DNA from: Alphaproteobacteria bacterium
GTDB lineage: Bacteria; Pseudomonadota; Alphaproteobacteria; Bin95
Reading direction: 5' to 3'
Length of the DNA: 31,414 bases
Assembly (NCBI GenBank): GCA_022822125.1
Contig: JAJECF010000133.1
Location: forward strand, 1-31,414
The number at the start of each line of letters is the position of its first letter. Within the stretch, counting starts at the first letter, position 1. This document shows positions 15,314 to 24,764 of the stretch, piece by piece. The notes below the pieces were generated by a model. It had not been told where the DNA came from and searched no databases. It saw only the letters and a program-made list of their open reading frames with translations. A program made the position numbers and the translations under genes.

Positions 15314-16837
15314 ATGAAGGCGATTCGCGCTGTCCTGTTTCTGTTCGCCGTCATATGCGCCGCCGAACCGGCGGCGGCGGCGGCGCGCTATGCTGCGGTC
15401 GTCATCGACGCTGACACCGGCGCTGTGCTGCACGGCGAACGGTCCACGGCGCGCCGCTACCCGGCGTCGCTCACCAAGATGATGACCCTCTACCTCATCT
15501 TCGAGCGGCTTCGCAGCGGCAAGTACAAGCTCACAACGCGCATGAAGGTCCCGCATCGCGCGACCCTGCAGCCGCCCTCCCGGCTCGGCCTCAAGCAGGG
15601 CTCAACGATCACCGTGCGCGACGCCATAAGGGCGCTTGTCGTCAAGTCCGCCAACGATGTGGCGACGACCGTCGCCTATTTCGTGGCCGGCAGCGAACGG
15701 AAATTCGCGAAAGTCATGAATCGCAAGGCGCGGCAACTCGGCATGCGCCATACCAATTTCCGCAACGCCTCGGGGCTCTGGCATTCCAAGCAATGGACCA
15801 CAGCCCGCGACATGGCCCGGCTGGCGCAGGCCCTCATCAAGTATTTCCCGCAATATTACGACTATTTCTCCCTGACATCGTTCAAGTTCCGGGGGCGCAC
15901 TTACCGCTCGCACAACCGCCTGCTGCGCCGCTATTCCGGCGCCGACGGGTTGAAGACGGGCTATATCTCCAAATCGGGCTTCAACCTCGCCTTTTCCGCT
16001 GTCCGCAAGGGCCGCCGCCTGATTACGGTGGTCATGGGCGGTCGCACCGCGCGGTCGCGCGACCGCCATGTCGCGAAACTGACGGACCGCATTTTCACCC
16101 GGCTGAAACCGCGCCCGGCCGTGAGCGAAGGCGGACCCGTCTGGGCGGTGCAGGTGGGCGCGGTGCGAAACGAGGCCGCCGCCCGGACTCTGGCGCGCGC
16201 CGCGGCGCAACAGGTCGGTGTTCCGCAGGGAGGCACCTGGGGCGCCTGGCCGAAGGCGCGCCGCAGGGGCGGCACGATCTATCAGGCCCGCCTGGTGGGC
16301 TACGGCAAGCGGGACGCCCAGAGGACCTGCCGGAATCTGAAAAAGCGGCGCACGGACTGCTTCGTCATTCGCCACGGCGCCGCACCCGCTGCAGCGCCGC
16401 CGCCGCGGCCCGCGCCCGGCGCTGCAGCAGGTCCGGCGCGCGCGCCGGCAGCCAAAGCGTCCGAAGCTGCGCCGCCGCTCCCGCCGAAGACGGCGGCCGT
16501 ACCCGACGATCTGTCGGCGAAGGCGGCCGTGCCCAGATTGCCGCCGGCGCGCGAGGAAACCGAAATCGGCGACTACGCTGTGCAGGTGGGCGTTTATGCG
16601 AGCCGGAACAGGGCGCGAAAACAGGCAGCCGCCGCCGCCGAATTGCTGCGCGGGCTGCCCGGCGGGGTTCATGCCGGCGCCTGGCCGATGCGGGCGTCCA
16701 GCGGGCGCAAGCTCTACCGCGCGCGCCTCACCGGGTTCGATGAAGACGACGCCAGGCGCGCCTGCGCCGATCTCCGGCGCAAGAAGCGCGAGTGCCTGGT
16801 CCTGCTTCACCGCGCGGGGCCCGGGGCGCGGGCGTGA
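15314..16837 (+). CDS. D-alanyl-D-alanine carboxypeptidase (DacF/PBP5-like) with two SPOR domains
   Basis: 507 residues. A signal peptide covers residues 1 to about 23. The peptidase S11 catalytic domain has SxxK at S52-K55, SxN at S112-N114 and KTG at 214-216, all intact. It trims the terminal D-Ala of peptidoglycan pentapeptides in the periplasm. After the catalytic domain come two SPOR-type repeats, at about 276-353 (VWAVQVGAV to CFVIRH) and 420-499 ([10 protein letters not shown] to CLVLLHR), joined by a Pro/Ala-rich linker. SPOR domains bind denuded glycan strands at the division septum, so the enzyme is probably septal. It lacks the usual PBP5 C-terminal domain and amphipathic membrane helix. 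The next gene overlaps its stop by GTGA. Confidence 0.93.
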   Translation: MKAIRAVLFLFAVICAAEPAAAAARYAAVVIDADTGAVLHGERSTARRYPASLTKMMTLYLIFERLRSGKYKLTTRMKVPHRATLQPPSRLGLKQGSTITVRDAIRALVVKSANDVATTVAYFVAGSERKFAKVMNRKARQLGMRHTNFRNASGLWHSKQWTTARDMARLAQALIKYFPQYYDYFSLTSFKFRGRTYRSHNRLLRRYSGADGLKTGYISKSGFNLAFSAVRKGRRLITVVMGGRTARSRDRHVAKLTDRIFTRLKPRPAVSEGGPVWAVQVGAVRNEAAARTLARAAAQQVGVPQGGTWGAWPKARRRGGTIYQARLVGYGKRDAQRTCRNLKKRRTDCFVIRHGAAPAAAPPPRPAPGAAAGPARAPAAKASEAAPPLPPKTAAVPDDLSAKAAVPRLPPAREETEIGDYAVQVGVYASRNRARKQAAAAAELLRGLPGGVHAGAWPMRASSGRKLYRARLTGFDEDDARRACADLRRKKRECLVLLHRAGPGARA

Positions 16838-17739
16838 CCCTTCGCGCCGAGGCGCTGCGGCGCGCTGCGCCTGCGCCGCTGAATCCGCCTGCGGCGGTGG
16901 CGGCCGCTATCCGCGCTGTCGAAGCGGAAGCGACGATCAGGACATCGCCCTGCGGCGACGGCGAGATGGTTTGGCGGGTGTTCGGCGCGCCGGGCGCGCC
17001 GCCGCTGATGCTGATGCATGGCGGTTACGGCTCGTGGTGGCACTGGTTCCGCAATGTCCGCTCTCTCGCGCGGAGCCGCCGGGTCTATGCCTGCGACACG
17101 CCGGGCCTCGGCGAGTCAGCCCCGCCGCCCGACCGCAGGGATATCGATTCGATAGGGCGCATCGTCGCCGACGGCCTGCGCCATGTCCTGGACGAGCAGG
17201 ACCGGCGGGTCGATCTCGTCGGGTTCTCCTTCGGCGGCATCGTCGGCGGCCATGCCGCGCCCTATCTGCCGGACCTGTTGAACAGCTTCACCATGGTCGG
17301 CGTCGGTGCGATGGGGCTGCGCCGGGCGCGGGGGCCGGCGCTGGAGCGGTTCCGGCGGGACATGACGCCGGCCCAGTTGAAGAGCCTCGCGCGGCGCAAT
17401 CTGGAAATCCTGATGCTGGCCGATCCGCGCGCCGTGGACGACTTTGCGGTCCATATGCAGGTCACCAACACCATGCGCGCCGTCACCAAGAGCCGCTGGG
17501 TGAGCGCGACGCCGGCGCTCCGCGACCGGTTGCCGCTTATCGAGGCGCCGCTGGCCGCGATCTGGGGCGAATGGGACTGGACCGCATGGCCCTTCTTCCG
17601 CGAGCGCGTGGCCGCCATTCGCGCGATCCGGCCGGAAGCGCGCATCGCCATGGTGCCGCGCGCCGGGCACTGGGCCATGTATGAACAGCCCCAAGCCTTC
17701 GAGCGGGCCCTTCGCGAGGTCCTGCCCCGGCGACATTGA
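16834..17739 (+). CDS. Alpha/beta hydrolase
   Basis: 301 residues from GTG 16834, which overlaps the stop of the preceding gene; a start at 16792 is possible but less likely. The fold signature has LMLMHGGYGSWWHW (oxyanion hole), the nucleophile elbow GFSFGG with S132, a likely acid in WGEWDW, and the catalytic His in RAGHWAMYE (H279). The general type resembles esterases and haloalkane or epoxide hydrolase relatives. The substrate cannot be read from the sequence. Coupling to a peptidoglycan enzyme may be incidental. Confidence 0.85.
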   Translation: MTLRAEALRRAAPAPLNPPAAVAAAIRAVEAEATIRTSPCGDGEMVWRVFGAPGAPPLMLMHGGYGSWWHWFRNVRSLARSRRVYACDTPGLGESAPPPDRRDIDSIGRIVADGLRHVLDEQDRRVDLVGFSFGGIVGGHAAPYLPDLLNSFTMVGVGAMGLRRARGPALERFRRDMTPAQLKSLARRNLEILMLADPRAVDDFAVHMQVTNTMRAVTKSRWVSATPALRDRLPLIEAPLAAIWGEWDWTAWPFFRERVAAIRAIRPEARIAMVPRAGHWAMYEQPQAFERALREVLPRRH

Positions 17740-17758
17740 GGCAATTTCGGGGAAGGTC

Positions 17759-17833
17759 TGGAGCGGGAGACGAGATTTGAACTCGCGACCCTCACGTTGG
17801 CAACGTGATGCTCTACCTCTGAGCTACTCCCGC
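17759..17833 (-). tRNA. tRNA-Gly (anticodon GCC)
   Basis: Read on the minus strand, a 7-bp acceptor stem GCGGGAG/CTCCCGC is followed by a D arm with AGCTCAGAGGTAGAGC, an anticodon arm with loop TTGCCAA, a T arm with GTTCAAATC, discriminator T and encoded CCA. The length is 75 including CCA. It is complete, and no integrase lies next to it. Confidence 0.97.
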
Positions 17834-17963
17834 ATCAGGCTGCGCAACATAGGCGAAATCGCGCCGGGCGCAAGCGCAAAGTCCATGGCGCGCTGCGGAT
17901 GCTGACTCTCCGGCGGCAGGCTGATATAGAGTGCCGGATACGGGCAAGGCCGGGAGGGATGCC

Positions 17964-19277
17964 ATGAAGCTCAGGACAATTGCGCGCAGCCTGGCGGCGG
18001 GCGCGGCGGCTCTGGCGCTTGCGACGACGGCGCAGGCGGCGGACAAGACGATCAAGATCGGCGTGATCTACGACTATACGGGGCCGCTCGCCGGCGGCGG
18101 GTCGGAGCTCCAGGCCCGCGGCGCCAAGATCATGATCGACTACATCAACGCCCAGGGCGGCGTGGAAGGCTACAAGATCGAGCCGATCTACGCCGATGCG
18201 CAGTCCAAGCCCGATGTGGCGATCAACGAGGCCGTCCGGCTGATCGAGCAGGAAAATGTCGACATGCTGCTCGGCTTCTACAGCTCGGCCCAGTGCGTAC
18301 CGGTCGCCGCCCGCGTGGAACAGCTTGGGAAATTCATGTGGATCACCACCTGCATTTCGGAAGCTGTGCTAAGGGACAGGAACCTGAAATATGTGTTCCG
18401 GCCGCAGGTTCACAGCGGCATGTTCGGCACGGCCTCGACCGATTTCCTAGCTGGGTATTCCAAGGAGAAGCTCGGCATCGAGCCGTCGGACCTCAAGGTC
18501 GCGATCATCCATGAGGACGGCCCATACGGCTCCGGCGTGGCTGCGGGCAATGAGGCCGGCTCGGAAGAGCAGGGCTTCGAGATCGTGCTGAAGGAAGGCT
18601 ACGCCACCACGGCGCCCGACCTGTCCTCGCTGGTCACCAAGCTGAAGCGCGCCCGCCCCGACGTGATCCTGCACACCGGCTACAATCCGGACATCACGCT
18701 GTTCCTGCGCCAGGCGCAGGAACAGGGCCTGCGGTTCCGCGCGCTGATCGGCCACGGCGCCGGCTACGGCGTGCCCGCCAAGCTTTACGAGGCCTTCGGG
18801 GATGCGGCCAACCACATCTTCAATGTCGATCCGGTGTCCATCTGGCTTCTGGACCCGGCGTCGCTCGCCGAGGGACTGGGCGCAGTCACGGAGATGGTCG
18901 GCATGGAATACGCCAAGGCGGTCGAGACGCCTGAGATGGACCTGAAGAAGATTTCCGCCCATGTCGGCATGGCGGCGTCCAATGCGCATGTCTTCTTCAC
19001 CGACGTGCTGCCGCGCGCAATCCGCGACCATGGCGGCATCTCGGCGGATGCGCTTCGGGCTGCAGCGCTGGAGACCGACATTCCGGTCGGCGGCACGCTG
19101 CTCGGTTTCGGCGTCAAATTCCCGGAGCCCGGCAGCGCGATGGATGGCCAGAACACCGAGGCCTTCCCGGTCGTCGTCCAGTATGTGAACGAAGAGATCA
19201 AGGTGGCCTGGCCGAAGGAACTCCAGACCATCGATCCCGTGCTGCCGCTGCCGGACTCCTCGCCTTACGCGAAGTGA
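17964..19277 (+). CDS. Periplasmic substrate-binding protein of a branched-chain-amino-acid-type ABC importer
   Basis: 437 residues. The start ATG 17964 has a GGGAGGG ribosome binding site. The signal peptide has a basic start and an Ala/Leu-rich core, and ends in TAQA (about residue 25). The mature part begins [19 protein letters not shown], the typical type I (LivJ-like, Peripla_BP_6) fold, with [14 protein letters not shown] and VALIxHED-like segments (here [11 protein letters not shown]). Two cysteines (AQCVPVA and TTCIS) could form a disulphide. It captures the ligand for the importer encoded in the next four genes. The family covers branched-chain amino acids, amides, urea and aromatic acids, and I cannot tell which applies. 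Confidence 0.92.
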   Translation: MKLRTIARSLAAGAAALALATTAQAADKTIKIGVIYDYTGPLAGGGSELQARGAKIMIDYINAQGGVEGYKIEPIYADAQSKPDVAINEAVRLIEQENVDMLLGFYSSAQCVPVAARVEQLGKFMWITTCISEAVLRDRNLKYVFRPQVHSGMFGTASTDFLAGYSKEKLGIEPSDLKVAIIHEDGPYGSGVAAGNEAGSEEQGFEIVLKEGYATTAPDLSSLVTKLKRARPDVILHTGYNPDITLFLRQAQEQGLRFRALIGHGAGYGVPAKLYEAFGDAANHIFNVDPVSIWLLDPASLAEGLGAVTEMVGMEYAKAVETPEMDLKKISAHVGMAASNAHVFFTDVLPRAIRDHGGISADALRAAALETDIPVGGTLLGFGVKFPEPGSAMDGQNTEAFPVVVQYVNEEIKVAWPKELQTIDPVLPLPDSSPYAK

Positions 19278-19319
19278 CGGTTCGCGCAGCGACGCGCATC
19301 GGGGGAGGGGACACGCGCC

Positions 19320-20066
19320 GTGCTGGCCGTCGAGCATCTCGTCAAGCGTTTCGGCGGCTTCACGGCCGTGAACGATGTCTCCTTCGATGTCGAGCAGGGG
19401 GAAATCCTCGGGCTGATCGGGCCTAACGGCTCCGGCAAGAGCACCATCTTCAACATGCTCGCCGGCGCCTTCCCGCCGACGGCGGGCTCGATCCTCTTCG
19501 AAGGCCGGGAACTGGCGGGGCTGATGCCGCACCGGATCGTCCATCTGGGCATCGGGCGCACCTTCCAGATCCCGCGTCCCTTCCGGCGGCTGTCGATTCT
19601 GGAGAACGCGGCGCTGGCCGGATATTACGGCCAGGACGGCGTGAGCCGGGCGGAAGCCTGGGAGGCGGCGGGAGAGGCGCTGGAGATGGTCGGGTTGCCG
19701 ACCGACCCCAAGGCCGAGACGGGCAGCCTCGGCGCGGCCGGGCTCAAGAAGCTCGAACTCGCCAAGGCGCTGGCGACCAGGCCGCGGCTGCTGCTTGCCG
19801 ACGAAAGCCTGGGTGGCCTCGACGACAGCGAGATGGACCAGGCGGCGGACATGCTCGGCAAGATCCGGGCCGAAATGGGGATCACGGTGATCTGGGTCGA
19901 GCACATCATGGGGGTGCTGATGCGCGTTGTGGACCGTGTCATGGTTCTCGACCACGGCGAGAAAATCTCCGAAGGCTCGCCGTCCGAGGTGGCGAACGAC
20001 CCGCGTGTGATCGAGGTGTATCTCGGCACGGACTCGGGCGCGGCCGGCGCGGCCGCGGGCTCATAG
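19320..20066 (+). CDS. LivG-like ABC importer ATPase with altered signature motif
   Basis: 248 residues from GTG 19320, 42 bases after the binding-protein gene. Walker A is GPNGSGKST, Walker B is [12 protein letters not shown], and the H-loop is in WVEHIMG. The ABC signature, normally LSxGQ/E, reads [15 protein letters not shown]. So the signature Ser and the second Gly position are changed, and Walker B has Ala-Asp-Glu-Ser rather than Leu-Asp-Glu-Pro. Its partner LivF-like ATPase is fully canonical. The LivG group is known to vary in this motif, but this version looks weaker than usual. The C-terminus carries a short Ala/Gly-rich tail. Confidence 0.9.
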   Translation: MLAVEHLVKRFGGFTAVNDVSFDVEQGEILGLIGPNGSGKSTIFNMLAGAFPPTAGSILFEGRELAGLMPHRIVHLGIGRTFQIPRPFRRLSILENAALAGYYGQDGVSRAEAWEAAGEALEMVGLPTDPKAETGSLGAAGLKKLELAKALATRPRLLLADESLGGLDDSEMDQAADMLGKIRAEMGITVIWVEHIMGVLMRVVDRVMVLDHGEKISEGSPSEVANDPRVIEVYLGTDSGAAGAAAGS

Positions 20067-20094
20067 AGCGGACGGGGCGGGACGCCGAAATCCC

Positions 20095-20799
<705 letters not shown>

Positions 20800-20829
20800 G
20801 GCCCGGCGCTTCGAGGACAGGGAACGGGA

Positions 20830-21804
20830 ATGGGCAAGATCGATACCCGCGTCTGGCTGGTGCTTATCGCTGCGACGCTATTCGTGTGTCTGGCCTATGT
20901 GCCCGCCATCGTGCGGGAAGGGAATATCGGCTTCGCGGTTTCGGATGTCTTCCTTTACGAGTCAATGATTAACGGACTGCTGCTCGGCGGCGTTCTGGCG
21001 TTGCTGTCTCTCGGCCTGAACCTGATTTTCGGCGTCGTCGATGTCGTCTGGATCTGCTACGCCGAGATCGTGATGCTGGGCATGTACGGCATCTATTACC
21101 TGCACAGCGTCTATGGCGTGCCGCTGTTTATCGCCATGCCGGCGGGCATATTGCTGACCGCCCTGATCGGTTATGCAGTCCATCACCTCGTTATCCGCCA
21201 CCTGCTGGACTCCGCGCCGATCAACCAATTGCTGGCGACGGGCGGCCTGCTGTTCTTCTTCCAGAGCGTCGCTACGCTCGCTTTCGGCATCGACTTCCGC
21301 AATCTCGGCGTGTCGCTCGGCTCGTTTCCGCTCACCGAGGACATCTACATTTCGTGGTCCCGGCTTGCGGCCTTTATCGTCGCCGCGGCCTGTGTCGTGT
21401 TCCTTTACCTCTTCCTCACCCGCACTTTCATGGGCACGGCGATCCGCGCCATCAGCCAGGACCGCGAGATCATGACGCTCATGGGCGCAGCCCAGGGCCG
21501 GCTCTACCTGATTTCGAGCGCCATAGGCGGCGGCCTCGCCGGCCTCGCCGCCTGCCTTCTGGTGCTGCAATACGATGTGCATCCCTTTGTCGGCCTCAGC
21601 TTCGGGCCGATCACCTTCATGATCTGCGTGCTCGGCGGTCTCGGGAACATGGTCGGCGGCTTCATCGCGGCCTTCATCTTCTCGGAACTGATTGCGCTCG
21701 GCGGCTATCACTTCGACCTGGAGTGGGGCTATGTCTTCGCCTTCGTCTTCTTCATCGCAATGATGTTCGTGCGGCCCGAAGGCATTATGGGGCGGCGGTC
21801 ATGA
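20830..21804 (+). CDS. LivH-like ABC importer permease
   Basis: 324 residues, multi-spanning. After an extra N-terminal hydrophobic segment (residues about 9-27), the LivH core begins with INGLLLGGVLALLSLGLNL and includes IFGVVDVVWICYAE. The EAA-like cytoplasmic loop is FMGTAIRAISQDREIMTLMG. Its TGA overlaps the ATG of the LivM-like gene. The extra first helix relative to E. coli LivH is the only oddity. Confidence 0.92.
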   Translation: MGKIDTRVWLVLIAATLFVCLAYVPAIVREGNIGFAVSDVFLYESMINGLLLGGVLALLSLGLNLIFGVVDVVWICYAEIVMLGMYGIYYLHSVYGVPLFIAMPAGILLTALIGYAVHHLVIRHLLDSAPINQLLATGGLLFFFQSVATLAFGIDFRNLGVSLGSFPLTEDIYISWSRLAAFIVAAACVVFLYLFLTRTFMGTAIRAISQDREIMTLMGAAQGRLYLISSAIGGGLAGLAACLLVLQYDVHPFVGLSFGPITFMICVLGGLGNMVGGFIAAFIFSELIALGGYHFDLEWGYVFAFVFFIAMMFVRPEGIMGRRS

Positions 21805-22787
21805 ACAGCCTCACCCTGCCGATAGCCTTGGCGGCGCTGCTCGCCATTGCGGCCCTGGTCGGCATCCCTTCCTATCCGCTGCATATCATGATCGTGATCC
21901 TGATCTGGTCGTTCACCTATACCGGCTGGTCGCTCATGGGCCGTTTCGGGCTGGTATCCCTCGGCCACGGAGCGTTCATGGGGCTCGGCGCCTACGCGAC
22001 GGCGCTGCTCTGGAACTATGCCGGCATGACGCCCTGGCTCGGCATCCCGATCGCGCTTGCGCTTGCGGCCCTTCTCGCCGTGATCGTCGGCTATCCCTGC
22101 TTCAAGTTCCGCATCACGGGCCACTATTTCGCGCTCGTTACCCTGGCGCTGACGGAGGTGGTCCGGCAGACGGTGATCGCGACGCGCGACCACACCGGCG
22201 GCTCGCTCGGCTTCACGCCCACCCCGAAGGGCAATGACGAGACGCCCGGCTATATCGCGCTCCAGTTCGACGACAAGGAAACCTGGTTCCTGATTGCCGT
22301 CGTCGTATGGCTTGTCGGGCTGCTGATCTGGCGGGCGGTGGACCGCTCGATGGTCCGCAATGCGCTGGATGCGATCAGCGAGGACGAGGACAGCGCCGCC
22401 GCCGCCGGCATCAATGTCACCTGGGAGAAGCTTAAGATCACCGTGCTCTCGGCCGTTATGACGGCGTTCGGCGGGGCGATGTATGTCCAGTACCAGATGT
22501 TCGTGTCGCCCGATACGGTGAGCGGCATCGGCATCTCGCTGCAAATCGTGTTCGCCGTCGTCGCGGGTGGCGTGTTCACGCAGTTCGGCCCGACCTTCGG
22601 CGCCGTCATTACCCTGCTTTTGGCCGAAATGCTGCGCATCTATATCGGCACCGATGCGGTCGGGCTCGACAACGCGATCTATGGCGTGGCGCTGGTGCTG
22701 TTCATCGTCTTCCTGCCCAAGGGCATTCTCGGCAGCGTTGAGGACGCCGTCCGGCGCCGCCTGGAACGAGCGGAGCGACCGGTGTGA
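21801..22787 (+). CDS. LivM-like ABC importer permease
   Basis: 328 residues, about nine hydrophobic segments. It contains the LivM hallmark GRFGLVSLGHGAFMGLGAYATALL, split as GRFGLVSLGHG and AFMGLGAYA, the FRITGHYFALVTLAL motif, and the coupling loop SMVRNALDAISEDEDSAAAAGI. It forms the transmembrane pore with the LivH-like protein. It is the last gene of the five-gene operon; no clear intrinsic terminator follows. Confidence 0.93.
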   Translation: MNSLTLPIALAALLAIAALVGIPSYPLHIMIVILIWSFTYTGWSLMGRFGLVSLGHGAFMGLGAYATALLWNYAGMTPWLGIPIALALAALLAVIVGYPCFKFRITGHYFALVTLALTEVVRQTVIATRDHTGGSLGFTPTPKGNDETPGYIALQFDDKETWFLIAVVVWLVGLLIWRAVDRSMVRNALDAISEDEDSAAAAGINVTWEKLKITVLSAVMTAFGGAMYVQYQMFVSPDTVSGIGISLQIVFAVVAGGVFTQFGPTFGAVITLLLAEMLRIYIGTDAVGLDNAIYGVALVLFIVFLPKGILGSVEDAVRRRLERAERPV

Positions 22788-22824
22788 CGGCATAGGCGCA
22801 GGAATGCCCCGGGGGATTTTTAGA

Positions 22825-22850
22825 TTGATTATATAATAAATATATTATAC
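22825..22850 (+). promoter_or_regulatory. AT-rich dyad promoter/operator upstream of the DUF7669-like/PIN pair
   Basis: A run of nearly pure A/T in a GC-rich genome. It contains a perfect -10 match TATAAT (22832-22837) inside an inverted repeat TATAATA/TATTATA (22832-22838 and 22843-22849, 4-bp spacing). TTGATT (22825-22830) may be a weak -35 for the second -10. A dyad over the -10 is typical of autoregulated toxin-antitoxin promoters. Confidence 0.5.
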
Positions 22851-22882
22851 GCCTCCTGTGCTTGGCCGGGAGGTGCGGAACG

Positions 22883-23467
22883 ATGGCTATGAGGGTTGCG
22901 GATGCGGTCTGGGTCGCGGCGGCGATGCTCCATCGGACCTACCCGGACCGGCCGGATTTTTCAGTCGCGGAGATCGTCGAGAAAGCTACAGCGGAAAATA
23001 TGGGAGGGGTCAGGATGCACGGCCCCAGCGTTCAGGCGTATGCGTCTGTTCATTGCGTGGCAGGCAAAAAACCTCAGCCCAACCGGGCGAAGATGCTGAC
23101 CGAGACAGCGAGAGGGCGGCGGCGGTTGTACCGGCCGGAAGATCCCTGCCATCCGGACCGGCGTTCCGGGGCGTCGCTTCCCGACCGGAACGCATTGCCG
23201 CCGGCCTATCGGATCCTGCTCGACTGGCATCGCCGCGAATATCTGGGGTCGGGGATGTCCGCCGGCCCGGAACCGGGACATGCGCGGCTCGACACCGACG
23301 GCCCCCATCCGTCCATGAACGAAGCGGCTGTTGCGTGGCTTGCTGCGAACCCGGTTCCGGCTGCCGATACAGACCCGCTTCTGGCCTTGTACGGCAGCGG
23401 CAGGGGTGTCTGGGCGGATGAAGACGCCGATTCTTATGTCAGGCGCCTTCGGGACGGTTGGGATTGA
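22883..23467 (+). CDS. DUF7669-like helical/winged-helix protein, putative antitoxin partner of the PIN protein
   Basis: 194 residues from ATG 22883, with GGGAGG upstream; a TTG at 22862 would add seven residues. The N-terminal half reads DAVWVAAAMLHRTYPDRPDF, then SVAEIVEKAT, SVQAYASVHCVA, RRRLYRPEDPCHPDR and PPAYRILLDWHRREYL. That order matches a small winged-helix-like family I know as DUF7669. The second half (from about residue 115) is Pro-rich and ends YVRRLRDGWD, the sort of tail antitoxins use to wrap a PIN toxin; this part is inference. The stop overlaps the PIN start (TTGA). It is not a classical VapB (no AbrB, Phd or RHH motif). Confidence 0.7.
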   Translation: MAMRVADAVWVAAAMLHRTYPDRPDFSVAEIVEKATAENMGGVRMHGPSVQAYASVHCVAGKKPQPNRAKMLTETARGRRRLYRPEDPCHPDRRSGASLPDRNALPPAYRILLDWHRREYLGSGMSAGPEPGHARLDTDGPHPSMNEAAVAWLAANPVPAADTDPLLALYGSGRGVWADEDADSYVRRLRDGWD

Positions 23468-23886
23468 GCCGGATATTCTGGGATACGAACCTGTTTATAT
23501 ACCTTTTCGAGGGGCGGGATTCGGCGGCGAAGCGCGTCCGGGACCTGCGCCGAAGGATGACGGAGCGCGGTGACGAACTGCTTACCTCGGCGCTGACACT
23601 GGGCGAGATACTGGTCAAGCCGGCCGATGTCGGGGACGAAACCCTGGCGCGCAGATACGAGCGCGTGATTCAAGAAACGGCGACGGTGGTGCCCTTCGAC
23701 CTGCGTGCAGCTCCCAGATTCGCGGAGATTCGTCGGGACCGTTCGATCCGCGCTCCCGACGCCATTCAGCTCGCCTGCGCCGCCGCGGCGGGCACGGACC
23801 TGTTCATTACCAACGACAGGCGTTTGCGACGAAAGGACATCCGCGGCATCCAGTTCATCCAGTCGCTCGACGAAGCGGTGCTGTAG
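23464..23886 (+). CDS. PIN-domain (VapC-like) ribonuclease toxin
   Basis: 140 residues from TTG 23464, overlapping the upstream stop; TTG 23458 is also in frame. The four acidic residues of the PIN active site are visible: D7 in WDTN, E48 in TLGEIL, D99 in APDAIQLA, and D118 in TNDRRL. This is a small single-domain protein of typical VapC length. VapC toxins cleave tRNA or rRNA at specific sites using magnesium. Coupling to the upstream gene by overlap is the usual antitoxin-first order. Confidence 0.88.
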   Translation: MSRIFWDTNLFIYLFEGRDSAAKRVRDLRRRMTERGDELLTSALTLGEILVKPADVGDETLARRYERVIQETATVVPFDLRAAPRFAEIRRDRSIRAPDAIQLACAAAAGTDLFITNDRRLRRKDIRGIQFIQSLDEAVL

Positions 23887-23955
23887 AGGAATCCTGGGCC
23901 GTTGCCGCACCGGGGCCTTGCCAAAGCCGCAGGCCTCCTCCACCCTGCGCCTATC

Positions 23956-24046
23956 CACTCGGGGGAGCTGCCTTCGCGCGGCTGAGAGGTCCTGCATACG
24001 GGACGACCCCAGGAACCTGATCCGGTTAGTACCGGCGGAGGGAGTG
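23956..24046 (+). promoter_or_regulatory. TPP riboswitch (THI element)
   Basis: The conserved core is clear: GGGGGAGCTGCC, GGCTGAGAGG, GACCCC, GAACCTGATCCGGTTAGTACC and GGCGGAGGGA in the right order and spacing. P1 forms between CACTC (23956-23960) and GAGTG (24042-24046). The 3' part, GGAGGGAG, is also the Shine-Dalgarno sequence of the next gene (GTG 24048). TPP binding would stabilise P1 and hide the ribosome binding site, so translation of the importer is off when thiamine diphosphate is plentiful. Confidence 0.95.
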
Positions 24047-24047
24047 T

Positions 24048-24764
24048 GTGGGCGGGGCCGCATCAGACGTAGAGTTCGCTGTCGATATTCGCGGGGCCGC
24101 GCTGTCCTATGGCGGGGTGCCGCTCTTCGACGGACTCGACATTCGCCTGGAAGCCGGGCTTTGGACCTGCCTGCTGGGGCCGAGCGGCGTCGGCAAGACC
24201 AGCCTGCTGCGGCTGATCGCCGGCCTCGACGGCGCGGCGGCGGGACGGGTGCGGGCCGGCCCCGTCGCCTATATGGGCCAGAACGACCTGCTGCTTCCCT
24301 GGGCAAGCGCGCTCGACAATGCGGTGCTGGGCGCCAGGTTGCGCGGCGAGAGGTCGGATATCGAGCGGGCGCGCCGTCTGCTTGCCGAGGTCGGCCTTGA
24401 GGCCTCGTCGGAGACGCGGCCTGCAACGCTGTCCGGCGGCGAGCGCCAGCGGGTCGCGCTGGTCCGCACGCTGATGGAGGACCGCGCGGTCGTGCTGATG
24501 GATGAGCCCTTCGGCAGCCTCGACGCCATCACCCGCCACGCGATGCAGGACCTCGCGGCGCGGCTGTTGGCGGGGCGGACCGTGCTGCTGGTGACGCATG
24601 ACCCGCTGGAGGCGCTGCGCCTTGGAGACCGCGTCCACATCATGACCGGCCGGCCGGCCGTGCTGGAATCCCTGCCCTTGCCCGACCTCGCCCCGCCGCG
24701 CGATGTGCGCGACCCGGCCGTCCTCGCCGCGCAGGGCGACCTGCTTGCAAGGCTTGCCGCATGA
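24048..24764 (+). CDS. thiZ: ThiZ-like ATPase of a thiamine-precursor (pyrimidine) ABC importer
   Basis: 238 residues. It has Walker A GPSGVGKTS, Q-loop YMGQNDLLLPW, signature LSGGERQ, Walker B VLMDEPFGSLD and H-loop VTHD. The overall type matches the nitrate/taurine/pyrimidine ATPases. The GTG at 24048 directly follows the TPP riboswitch, whose P1 helix holds its ribosome binding site. It is overlapped by the permease gene (ATGA at 24761-24764). The riboswitch and the THI5-like binding protein point to thiamine pyrimidine precursors (ThiXYZ type) rather than sulfonates. Confidence 0.9.
   Translation: MGGAASDVEFAVDIRGAALSYGGVPLFDGLDIRLEAGLWTCLLGPSGVGKTSLLRLIAGLDGAAAGRVRAGPVAYMGQNDLLLPWASALDNAVLGARLRGERSDIERARRLLAEVGLEASSETRPATLSGGERQRVALVRTLMEDRAVVLMDEPFGSLDAITRHAMQDLAARLLAGRTVLLVTHDPLEALRLGDRVHIMTGRPAVLESLPLPDLAPPRDVRDPAVLAAQGDLLARLAA

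Noticed and set aside
17759..17833. tRNA-Gly as the integration site of the two recombinases
   Set aside because: It lies 10 kb away, is intact, and I saw no duplicated 3' end near the island.
18447..19955. A 502-codon minus-strand frame opposite the binding protein and LivG-like gene
   Set aside because: Shadow of clear ABC importer genes; its translation is rich in His, Arg and Gln, as is usual for antisense frames.
22801..22823. Intrinsic terminator after the LivM-like gene (CCCCGGGGG then ATTTTT)
   Set aside because: The G/C palindrome leaves no room for a loop, so a stable hairpin is not convincing.
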